Assembly: GCF_030486405.1 (NCBI RefSeq)
Contig: NZ_CP129613.1
Span: 1,178,001-1,242,000 of the forward strand
From: Mycolicibacterium sp. HK-90
Lineage (GTDB): Bacteria > Actinomycetota > Actinomycetes > Mycobacteriales > Mycobacteriaceae
Direction: 5' to 3'
Length of the DNA: 64,000 bases
A program made the position numbers and the translations under genes. Every line of letters begins with the position of its first letter. Position 1 is the stretch's first letter. Positions 9,128 to 16,395 of this stretch are shown here, piece by piece. The notes beneath the pieces are model-generated. The model ran no database searches and had not been told where the DNA came from. It saw nothing but the letters and a program-made list of their open reading frames with translations.

Positions 9128-9511
9128 TCGCGCACCTTCCCCCGAGAACGGTGGAATGCGACGCGGGCCACGTCCACCGTGCGTAGGGCCCGAAAATTAC
9201 CAGCGAATCGGACGTTTCGCGGCGAGATCGCGACACATTCAGCGAACGGCTTCGCCGCACTTTTCGATTCCGCGCGGCGACGCGGATTCAGCGAAGGGAC
9301 CTGCTGCTCGGCGGATGGTCGCAGCTTCCGTCAAGCGCGGCCGAGAGTAGTTGGAGCAAACGATCTTTCGCCGGTCCCAGAGACAGGATCATCCGGGTGC
9401 GCGTGCCGTAGCCACGTACCGCTTCCTGAGAATTCTCTCTGGTTCTTGAGGGAACTCTATGCCTCCGCTTCTCGGCGCGCGAGCGATGTGGAGTCATGTC
9501 AGCATGAATTG
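9128..9511. other. Divergent intergenic region, no gene seen
   Basis: 384 bp between the PE-PPE gene (minus) and the cutinase (plus). It must hold both promoters. I see no repeat, tRNA or convincing -10/-35 pair; open frames here are extensions of flanking genes without start sites. Confidence 0.5.
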
Positions 9512-10426
9512 GTGGGGAAATTCGGAAGTGCCGGTTTAGTAGCCGTCATGGCGGGGGCGGCTTCCGTGCTGAGCAATGTGGCGATGCCGTCCGCCAATGC
9601 GGCACCATGCCCGGACGCGGAGGTGATCTTCGCCCGCGGCACCATGGAAGCGCCCGGCGTGGGTGACACCGGCGCGGCGTTCATCGACACGTTGCGCGCC
9701 CATGTCGCGCCGAAATCGGTGGAGGTGTATCCCGTCAATTACCCTGCCACCACGGATTTTCCGACCGCCGTCCGGGGTATCGAGGACGCGCGGGCCCGGA
9801 TCATCTCAACGGCCGCGACCTGTCCGGACACCAAGATGGTGCTCGGCGGATTCTCGCAGGGGGCCGCGGTGATCGGTTTCGTCACCGCAAGCGTTGTGCC
9901 CGACGGGGTTTCACCGGACGAGGTGCCTGCGCCGATGCCGCCCGAGTTGGCGGATCATGTATCGGCCGTCGCCCTGTTCGGGAAGCCGTCGCCCCGTTTC
10001 ATGAAGGTGCTCAACAACCCGTCGATCGTCGTCGGGCCGAACTACACGGCCAAGGCCATCGACTTGTGCGTCGACAACGACCTGGTGTGCGACCCGCAGG
10101 GCCGGAGCTTCGGCATCCACACCCAGTACTCGCAGGAGGGCCTGGTCGAGCAGGGGGCGGCATTCGCGGCCAGCCGGCTTCGGAACGACTGGGCGGAGGA
10201 AGCCACCGAACCGGATCGTCCGGCTCCTCCGGCCACGCTGGTCGGTACCGGTCCGTCCCAGGCGTTGTGGGCGCAGCCGTCGCCACCCGCGCAGCACCTG
10301 GCTCCCGAACCCCAGACGCGGCCCGGCCCGGCCCCCGGCCCGGCACCCGCTGCTCCGGCGCCGACCACCCCGGCGCCGCCACCACCGGGCCCGGCCGCGC
10401 CGGCACCCGTTGCGCCGCTGGCCTGA
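9512..10426 (+). CDS. Secreted cutinase-family esterase
   Basis: 304 aa from the GTG at 9512, giving a 30-residue signal peptide ending ANA-AP; GTG 9488 and TTG 9509 are alternatives and no start has a strong ribosome site. Cutinase-like proteins of mycobacteria are secreted lipases or esterases. The catalytic triad is visible: GGFSQGA (Ser115), Asp190 in DLCVDNDLVCD, and His203 in FGIHTQY, with Cys pairs typical of the fold. The last 80 residues are Pro/Ala-rich and likely interact with the cell wall. Not obviously in an operon; the Y RNA region follows. Confidence 0.85.
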   Translation: MGKFGSAGLVAVMAGAASVLSNVAMPSANAAPCPDAEVIFARGTMEAPGVGDTGAAFIDTLRAHVAPKSVEVYPVNYPATTDFPTAVRGIEDARARIISTAATCPDTKMVLGGFSQGAAVIGFVTASVVPDGVSPDEVPAPMPPELADHVSAVALFGKPSPRFMKVLNNPSIVVGPNYTAKAIDLCVDNDLVCDPQGRSFGIHTQYSQEGLVEQGAAFAASRLRNDWAEEATEPDRPAPPATLVGTGPSQALWAQPSPPAQHLAPEPQTRPGPAPGPAPAAPAPTTPAPPPPGPAAPAPVAPLA

Positions 10427-10463
10427 GCCGGCCACCGATCGCGCGGCCGAGTCGCCGTGCGCC

Positions 10464-10493
10464 TTGCTGCCCGACAGTCAGGTCCGAATAAAT
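10464..10493 (+). promoter_or_regulatory. Possible promoter for the Y RNA/rsr transcript
   Basis: TTGCTG (10464-10469) and ATAAAT (10488-10493) are spaced 18 bp apart, about 40 bp before the first Y RNA stem. This is a plausible sigma-A-type promoter in an otherwise GC-rich stretch. The match is modest. Confidence 0.3.
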
Positions 10494-10532
10494 CGCTCGC
10501 GCCGGAAAGCCGGTCCGCGTACCGTTCTGCGG

Positions 10533-10680
10533 GCCTGGTGATGTGGGCCGGATGTCGGTCGGTTACCACTTCGGATGGAGATGTCGCAGGTTCGAATCCC
10601 GCCCGCCCCCCGCAAGGGGCGGTAGCTCAGTTGGTAGAGCACTTTTCCGGTTGACGCCTCACACGCTCACATCGCCTGGC
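10533..10680 (+). ncRNA. yrlA: YrlA-type Y RNA with circularly permuted tRNA-like domain
   Basis: A non-coding RNA expected to bind the Ro60 orthologue encoded just downstream. Structure read from the sequence: lower stem 10533-10545 with 10668-10680 (12 pairs, one T-T mismatch); Ro-binding-type stem 10554-10562 (GTCGGTCGG) with 10647-10655 (CCGGTTGAC), nine pairs including wobbles; T arm 10586-10602 with loop TTCGAAT; a perfect 7-bp acceptor-like stem 10603-10609/10616-10622 closed by a six-base loop; and a perfect D arm 10625-10640 (GCTC, AGTTGGTA, GAGC). The order T arm, acceptor, D arm, with the anticodon stem replaced by the Y stem, is the published architecture of bacterial YrlA RNAs. 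Ends are estimated from the pairing. Confidence 0.85.
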
Positions 10681-10692
10681 GCACAACTGTGT

Positions 10693-10798
10693 TGCCGCCT
10701 GCCGAACGTTGATCGGTTATCTGGTGTATCTCGGGTTCGATTCCTGTCTCAACAGCTTCGGCTGTTGGTTCCGGTCAGCACCTCACACGCCGGCGGCA
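10693..10798 (+). ncRNA. Second, reduced Y RNA-like element in the rsr leader
   Basis: It repeats the layout of the RNA just upstream. Outer stem 10693-10699 (TGCCGCC) pairs with 10792-10798; Y-type stem 10708-10716 (GTTGATCGG) pairs with 10771-10779 (CCGGTCAGC), nine pairs with wobbles; a T-arm-like hairpin 10732-10746 has loop TTCGATT; and a 7-bp hairpin 10750-10767 has a TTCG loop in the acceptor-stem position. A D arm is missing. Both RNAs have CGGTTA after the 5' Y strand and CCTCACACGC after the 3' Y strand, so they look paralogous. It ends 32 bases before the rsr start codon, so it may be a separate RNA or part of the mRNA leader. Confidence 0.68.
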
Positions 10799-10830
10799 CC
10801 GCGAACCACGAAACGAAAGGAGTAGCCCCA

Positions 10831-12525
10831 ATGGACATTCTGAAGACGATCGGCCTGCGCCGGACGCCGCAGTCGCGGCCCGCAACCCCGGAGCAGGTGT
10901 CCAATGCCGCTGGCGGCTACACCTTTTCGGTTGCCGACTCGGCGCGGGTGCACCGCTTCCTGACGCTGGGCACCGACGGTGGCACGTATTACACCCGGGC
11001 CGGCGAACTGACCCGCGACAACGCCGAGGCGGTGCTGCGCGCGGCGGCAGCCGACCCGGTCGGTCTGGTGAACCAGATCGTCGAGGTCTCGGAGGCCGGG
11101 CGGGCACCCAAGCCGAACCCGGCGCTGTTCGCGTTGGCCATCGCCGCGTCGGTCGATGACGTCGAGGGGCGTCGGGCCGCACTCGCGGCGCTGCCCCGGG
11201 TCGCGCGCACCGGCACCCACCTGTTCCTGTTCGCTGGATACGTCGAGCAGTTCCGCGGCTGGGGACCGACGCTGCGACGCGCGGTCGGCCAGTGGTACAC
11301 CGAGCGGCCCGTCGACCGGCTGGCCTACCAGCTGGTGAAGTACCGGCAGCGCGCCGGGTGGACCCACCGCGACCTGCTGCGGCTGGCCAGCCCGGCAGGC
11401 ACCGCCGACCCGGCCCGCCGGATGGCGTTCAACTGGGCCACCGGCAAGGGATTGGGCGATTACGCGCAGGCCCCGGCCCGGTTGACCGGAGCGCAGCTGC
11501 GGGCCGGTCAGCGCACTGCGGGCCGGCCGGCGGTGCGGGCCGAGGTGGTTCCCGATGAGCTGGCCGTCATCGCCGACTTCGAGGACGCGCAAGCGGCCAC
11601 GGCGCCGGCGCAGTGGGTCGAGATCATCGGCCGGGGACACGGGTTGTCCTGGGAGATGCTGCCCGATGCGGCGCTGGGTGAGCCGGCGGTGTGGGAGGCG
11701 CTGATCGACCACGGCGTGCCGCAGACGGCGCTGATGCGTCAGCTGCCGCGCCTGACCCGGATCGGTGTGCTGTCCGGCGCCGTCGGTGAGACGGTGGCGG
11801 CGCAGCTGGCCGACCCGGACCGGTTGGTGCGAGCACGTGTGCACCCGGTGAATGTCCTTGTGGCACAGCGCACCTATGCGTCGGGCCGGGGAGCTCGCGG
11901 CCAGGCCACGTGGGCGCCGGTGGCACGGATCGCCGACGCGCTGGACGCCGCGTTCTACGCGGCCTACGGCGCGGTGCGGCCGGCGGGCAAGCGGACGCTG
12001 CTGGCACTGGACATCTCGGGCTCGATGGGGATGTCGGTGTCGGGGCTGCCGCTGACGTGCCGTGAGGCGTCGGCGGCGCTGGCCCTGGTGACCGCGGCCA
12101 CCGAGCCGCGGCACCGGGTCATCGGCTTCACCGCAGGCGGCCGCGGGTTTCACCACACCGCGGTCACCGAGCTGGATATCGGTCCACGGCGTCGCCTCGA
12201 CGACGTGTGCCGGTACACCGCCGGGCTGCCGATGGGCGCCACCGACTGCGCGCTGCCGATGGTCTGGGCGCTGCAGAACCGGGTGGAGGTGGACACCTTC
12301 CACATCTACACGGACAACGAGACCTGGTACGGACAGATCCACCCGCACCAGGCCCTGCAGCGCTATCGCGAGAAGATGGGGATCGACGCACGGTTGGTCG
12401 TTGTCGCGATGACGGCCACCCGCAACTCGATCGCCGATCCGGCCGATCCGCGTCAGCTCGACATCTCCGGGTTCGACTCGGCGGTGCCGACGCTGCTGGC
12501 CGATTTCTCGCGCGGCGACATCTAG
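10831..12525 (+). CDS. rsr: Ro60 orthologue Rsr (TROVE + VWA domains)
   Basis: 564 aa; the ATG at 10831 has AAAGGAG seven bases upstream. The N-terminal ~370 residues are the TROVE/HEAT-repeat ring that binds Y RNA and misfolded RNA ends; the C-terminal part is a von Willebrand A domain with the MIDAS motif LALDISGSMGMS (Asp394), the Thr in GATDCALPM and TDNETW. In Deinococcus and Salmonella, Rsr with a Y RNA recruits PNPase and takes part in rRNA maturation, RNA decay and stress survival. The two Y RNA elements directly upstream support that role here. No rtcB or rtcA is adjacent. It converges with a lipoprotein gene across a hairpin terminator. Confidence 0.95.
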   Translation: MDILKTIGLRRTPQSRPATPEQVSNAAGGYTFSVADSARVHRFLTLGTDGGTYYTRAGELTRDNAEAVLRAAAADPVGLVNQIVEVSEAGRAPKPNPALFALAIAASVDDVEGRRAALAALPRVARTGTHLFLFAGYVEQFRGWGPTLRRAVGQWYTERPVDRLAYQLVKYRQRAGWTHRDLLRLASPAGTADPARRMAFNWATGKGLGDYAQAPARLTGAQLRAGQRTAGRPAVRAEVVPDELAVIADFEDAQAATAPAQWVEIIGRGHGLSWEMLPDAALGEPAVWEALIDHGVPQTALMRQLPRLTRIGVLSGAVGETVAAQLADPDRLVRARVHPVNVLVAQRTYASGRGARGQATWAPVARIADALDAAFYAAYGAVRPAGKRTLLALDISGSMGMSVSGLPLTCREASAALALVTAATEPRHRVIGFTAGGRGFHHTAVTELDIGPRRRLDDVCRYTAGLPMGATDCALPMVWALQNRVEVDTFHIYTDNETWYGQIHPHQALQRYREKMGIDARLVVVAMTATRNSIADPADPRQLDISGFDSAVPTLLADFSRGDI

Positions 12526-12549
12526 GCGGCATCCAGCGGTGCCCACGGA

Positions 12550-12579
12550 CGGGGTGGCGGTCTTCGGACCGTCACCCCG
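12550..12579. terminator. Bidirectional hairpin between rsr and lipoprotein gene
   Basis: A 12-bp stem (12550-12561 with 12568-12579, one G-T wobble) closed by the six-base loop CTTCGG lies between the two convergent stops. There is no U-run, as is common in mycobacteria. Confidence 0.6.
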
Positions 12580-12588
12580 CTTCTGCGG

Positions 12589-13041
12589 TCAGCCCTTCGG
12601 AACGGCGGCCGTCAGCATCTTGATCGCATCTTTGATGTGTTTGTCCGCCTGGGCGATGGTGACGGCCAACTTGCCCAGCCGGCTGGCACTGTTGGCCGGC
12701 GTCAGCTCCGAACACTGGTCGGCCATGCTGCGGAACCCGTCGATACCCTCCTGGAGGGCCTCGTTGATCTCGACGTCCGGCCCCGGCAGCACCGTGTGCT
12801 GCATGGTGTCGAGGTAGGTGCGCATGTCCGTACACGCGCGGTGCATCGCCGTGTAGTCGGTCTGGTACCCGGAGGTCACCATCGCGGACCCGATCGGGCC
12901 CATCTTCGCGCCCAGCCCCGCTACCGACTCGAACACGGCCTGACGCCATTCGTCGGTCACCGGGGGTGCGGTCGGCGTGCCTGCGACGGCGCATCCGGCG
13001 AGCAGGGATGCAGCGGCCACGGTGGTGACGAGGTACCTCAT
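12589..13041 (-). CDS. Mycobacterial lipoprotein, unknown function
   Basis: 150 aa from the ATG at 13041, chosen because MRYLVTTVAAASLLAGCAVAG is a clean lipoprotein signal with lipobox LLAGC; an upstream start would add 28 residues that disrupt it. The mature part (about 130 aa) is helical with two further Cys (in RACTDM and DQCSEL) that may form a disulphide. I do not recognise a named domain. It stands alone on this strand, convergent with rsr and divergent from the DUF7159 gene at 13188. Confidence 0.72.
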   Translation of the reverse strand: MRYLVTTVAAASLLAGCAVAGTPTAPPVTDEWRQAVFESVAGLGAKMGPIGSAMVTSGYQTDYTAMHRACTDMRTYLDTMQHTVLPGPDVEINEALQEGIDGFRSMADQCSELTPANSASRLGKLAVTIAQADKHIKDAIKMLTAAVPKG

Positions 13042-13187
13042 ATGCAGGCAGCTTATGGGGTTTGGGGGCGCGGACGGGTGCCGCCGCCGGCCCGCGGAGG
13101 GTGCGCGGTTGATTGCCGCAGCCACGTGTAAGGGCCGTCACACCGGTAACCTGAGTTATGACTGACTAGGCAGATCGGGGGATCGGT

Positions 13188-14348
13188 ATGGATCTCGTGC
13201 TCGGCCTCGCGATGACTTCGGGAGCCGTTCGGTGGGTGCTCGTCGAAGGCACGACGGGCGAGGGGCGTCCGGTCGACCGCGGAGCAATCTCGTTCGACGA
13301 CGTCGCCGGCTACGACCCGGACGGTCTGCTGCGCGGGTTGGTCGACGACACCGAACTCGACGGCCTGCACCGCATCCACGCGATCGGTGTGACGTGGACC
13401 AATGACGCTGCGCCGCTTGCCGGCCACATCATGGAGTCCCTGGACACCCGCGGCTACGGAAACGTCTTCGCGGTCTCGGAGATCGAGGCGGCCGGCATGC
13501 TGGCCAGTGGCATCGCCGAGATCACCGAGCATGACGACATCGCGGTGTGCATCGTCGAACCCGACGCCGCCGTGGTGGCCATCGTGACCCCGGACGACGT
13601 CAGCGCCGACCGCGTGGAGCGGACGGACACGTTCGTCGCCGACATCGCCGGCCTGCTCACGCTCACCGGCCGGCCGGTCAGCGCGTTGTTCATTCTGGGT
13701 TCCGATGCTCACGAACCGATCGTGGCCGCACTCGCCGAGGCCATCCCGACCCAGGTGGTCACGGCCGCCGAATCCGATCTGGCGTTTGCCCGGGGGGCGG
13801 GGCTGGCTGCCGCGCTCGCGGTGAACACCGCCGCCACCCCGGCCAAGAAGGTGCACTGGACGAAGGTGGGCGCGTTGTCGTCGATCGTGGGCGGTGCGCT
13901 GGTCACCCTCGTCGTCGCGACCTCCGCCGCCATCGGCGTGCACCTGCATCCGGGTGCCGTGCAAGAGACCGCGCACGCCGCCACCGTCGGAGAATCGGCG
14001 CCCGAGGCACGCCCGGCCCCGAAACCGGAGCAGAAGCCCGCCGCCCCGAAGCCGGCCGAGAAGGTCGCGCCCAAACCGGCGCCCGCGGCATCGCCGAAGG
14101 CTCCGCCGCCGCAGGCCCCGGTGGTCGAGGCGGCCAATCCGCCGGCGCATCAGCCGCCCGCCTACGTGCCGCCCGCGCCGGACCCCGAGCCGGCGTACGT
14201 GCCGCCCGCCCCCGAGCCGGCCTATGTGCCGCCGGCCCCGCCGGTGTCCGCACCGCCGCCGTACGTCCCGCCGCCGGTGACCTATCCGCAGCCGCGGTTG
14301 CGGGACCGGATCATCGAACGCATCCCGATCATCAACCGCTTCCACTGA
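13188..14348 (+). CDS. DUF7159-type protein with TM segment and Pro-rich tail
   Basis: 386 aa, shorter paralogue of the protein encoded at 2788-4587. The N-terminal ~210 residues (MDLVLGLAMTSGAVRWVLVEG) form the shared domain; then come one membrane span (SSIVGGALVTLVVATSAAIGV, about 228-248), a Lys/Pro/Ala-rich segment and several YVPPAP repeats, ending in a basic RLRDRIIERIPIINRFH. The likely arrangement is cytosolic domain, single span, periplasmic or wall-embedded tail. Function unknown. The last 17 bp overlap the end of the convergent helicase gene. Confidence 0.7.
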   Translation: MDLVLGLAMTSGAVRWVLVEGTTGEGRPVDRGAISFDDVAGYDPDGLLRGLVDDTELDGLHRIHAIGVTWTNDAAPLAGHIMESLDTRGYGNVFAVSEIEAAGMLASGIAEITEHDDIAVCIVEPDAAVVAIVTPDDVSADRVERTDTFVADIAGLLTLTGRPVSALFILGSDAHEPIVAALAEAIPTQVVTAAESDLAFARGAGLAAALAVNTAATPAKKVHWTKVGALSSIVGGALVTLVVATSAAIGVHLHPGAVQETAHAATVGESAPEARPAPKPEQKPAAPKPAEKVAPKPAPAASPKAPPPQAPVVEAANPPAHQPPAYVPPAPDPEPAYVPPAPEPAYVPPAPPVSAPPPYVPPPVTYPQPRLRDRIIERIPIINRFH

Positions 14349-16278
14349 ACTTCGCGCTGAGCCCGGCCCGGTCCAGCCGGGCCTGCTCGGCCCGCACCAC
14401 CTCGTCCTGATGCGGTGGGGCCTGGTCGGGCTGATGCGCCAGCCGGCGGATCGGCTCGTCGACGGTGCCCCTGGCCAGCAGCCGATAGACCCGCACGGTG
14501 TGCAGTTCGCTGCGCCGCTGGGTGCGTCCGACCACCTGCCGCTCGGTGCGCGGCTCCCACTGCGGTTCGGCGACGATGAACACCACGGGCGCATTCAGCC
14601 GGTGCAGATTCAGCGCGCCTGCACCGATGTGGGCCAGCAGCGTGGCCGGGCCGCGGTCGGTGGCGAAGGCGTCGACGACGGCCTGCTGATCGGGCACCGA
14701 CGCGTCGACGGCGCCGAAGACGTTGCCCGGCAAGGCTTTACGAATCACCTCGAGGACTGCCGGGAAGTGTGAGAACACCACCACCTTGGCGCCGTTGATA
14801 TGCGCCTCGCTGGTGAGTTCGATGAGCCGGTCCAGCTTGGCGCCCGGGGTCGGTGCACCGGACGGCCAGGCGGCCTGCCGGATCGCGCTGAAGTTGCCGC
14901 TGGAGACGGCCTGGCGGTAGCGCTCGCGGTCGGCGCGGCTGGGCCGCACCCATTCTTCGGTGGCGATCCGCACCGGTAGCTCGTCGACGACGTCGCGGTA
15001 GTCGCGCCGCAGGTAGACCGGGTCCACGGCGCGACGGAACGCGATCGAACCGCGCTCGCCCGCATTCGGTGCGACCTTCCCCGCGACGTCGGGCTGCAGG
15101 AAGTCGGCGAGATGCCGGAAGCCACCGAGCCGCTGATGCATCGCCACGCCCGAAAGGAACATCACCCGGTTGTCGGAGGTCAGCACGTTGCGCACGGCCC
15201 GGGACCGGTCGGATTTCGGGTCGCGCAGCAGGTGCGCCTCGTCGACGATGACCAGGCTGGGACGTTCGGGCAGCTTGATGCGCCCGAGGGTCTCGTAGGA
15301 GACGATGGCCACCCCGCCGGAGGTCTTCCAGTCCTCAAGCCGCGCATCGCGTGCGCTGCCGCGGATCTCGATCGCCCGCAGCGCGGTGTGCTTGGCTGTC
15401 TCTGCGGCCCAATGGATTCCGGTGTTGGCCTGGCAGATCACCAGGGTGTGGCGTTGCTGTTCGGCCGCCAGGTGCGCGGCCACCGCCAGTGCCTGCACGG
15501 TCTTGCCGAGCCCGAGATCGTCGCACAGCAGGACGCGTTCGCGTGCCAGTGCGTAGCGGGCGCCGAACTCCTGATAGGCGCGCAGTTCGGTGTGCAGCAG
15601 GGTGCGGTTCAATACGGTCTGCTCCACCTGGGCCGCCACCTCTGCGCCCACGAAACCCTGGGCGGCATCGACATCTGTTGTACCCGAAGCGAATTCGTGC
15701 AGTAGTCGGTCGACGGGATTCGGGTCGGCGCGGTAGGCCTGCCACGGGTCACCGTCGGTGTGGCGGGCGTCCTCGATCCGGTCGACCAGCGTGGCCGCCG
15801 TCTCGAGCAGCTGATCCGAGGCGGTCTGGCTGCGCAGCCGAGGCATGAGCCGGCGCAGCTGTTTGACGGGTGGCTCGGTGTGAACCAGGGTCAGCAGCGA
15901 CGTCAGCAGTTCGGTGTCCTGCTCGGGGCGCAGCCGTGGACGCGTCGTGGTACGGATGTGGTCGGCCATCGCCTGGGCCGCGGCCTGCACGGCCCGTGCC
16001 GCCTCGATGTCGATGCCGGGCACCTGGGTCAGCACCCGGGCCGGCACGGTGTGGACGTCGGCGACCGTGCGGTAATCGGAATTGGCCAGCCCGCCGAGGC
16101 GGGCGCCGCGGGCCAGGTACGGCCGTACGTTCGCCAGCGGTGTCGACTGCAGGGTCCGCGTCACCACCTCGTCGGTCGAGGCGTGGATGCGGTCGGCGAT
16201 CTCGGCGCGAAGTTTGCCGACGCCGGCGAGCGCGGCCTCGGCGTGGCGGATCAGCTCGGTGGGATCGGCGCTGTCCAT
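14332..16278 (-). CDS. SNF2-family/DEAH helicase with N-terminal HhH-like region
   Basis: 648 aa. Residues 1-110 are helical with a helix-hairpin-helix-like phrase (VLTQVPGIDIEAARAV). The motor follows: Walker A-like LCDDLGLGKTVQALAVA (about 250-266), the DEAH box VIVDEAHLLRDPKSDRSRA, and the C-terminal lobe with HIGAGALNLHRLNAPVVFIVAEPQWEPRTERQ split around a QVVGRTQRR motif VI. This is a DNA translocase or remodeller of the SNF2 superfamily; partner and role are unknown. It overlaps the convergent DUF7159 gene by 17 bp, and the next gene on the same strand ends upstream at 16396. Confidence 0.8.
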   Translation of the reverse strand: MDSADPTELIRHAEAALAGVGKLRAEIADRIHASTDEVVTRTLQSTPLANVRPYLARGARLGGLANSDYRTVADVHTVPARVLTQVPGIDIEAARAVQAAAQAMADHIRTTTRPRLRPEQDTELLTSLLTLVHTEPPVKQLRRLMPRLRSQTASDQLLETAATLVDRIEDARHTDGDPWQAYRADPNPVDRLLHEFASGTTDVDAAQGFVGAEVAAQVEQTVLNRTLLHTELRAYQEFGARYALARERVLLCDDLGLGKTVQALAVAAHLAAEQQRHTLVICQANTGIHWAAETAKHTALRAIEIRGSARDARLEDWKTSGGVAIVSYETLGRIKLPERPSLVIVDEAHLLRDPKSDRSRAVRNVLTSDNRVMFLSGVAMHQRLGGFRHLADFLQPDVAGKVAPNAGERGSIAFRRAVDPVYLRRDYRDVVDELPVRIATEEWVRPSRADRERYRQAVSSGNFSAIRQAAWPSGAPTPGAKLDRLIELTSEAHINGAKVVVFSHFPAVLEVIRKALPGNVFGAVDASVPDQQAVVDAFATDRGPATLLAHIGAGALNLHRLNAPVVFIVAEPQWEPRTERQVVGRTQRRSELHTVRVYRLLARGTVDEPIRRLAHQPDQAPPHQDEVVRAEQARLDRAGLSAKFSGSG

Positions 16279-16395
16279 GGCAAATCATCATTGCACTGTC
16301 GGGCCGCGACCGGGTGCGCGGATTTGTGCGGATACCCCGAATGGGACCGGCGGCTGGGTTGCTGTGACGTCCCCCCGCGGCCGCGAACCGGAGCT

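Noticed and set aside
10581..10640. tRNA gene suggested by TTCGAAT T loop and GCTCAGTTGGTAGAGC D arm
   Set aside because: The T arm precedes the D arm, the acceptor-like stem is closed by a loop, and there is no anticodon arm. It is the permuted tRNA-like domain of a Y RNA.
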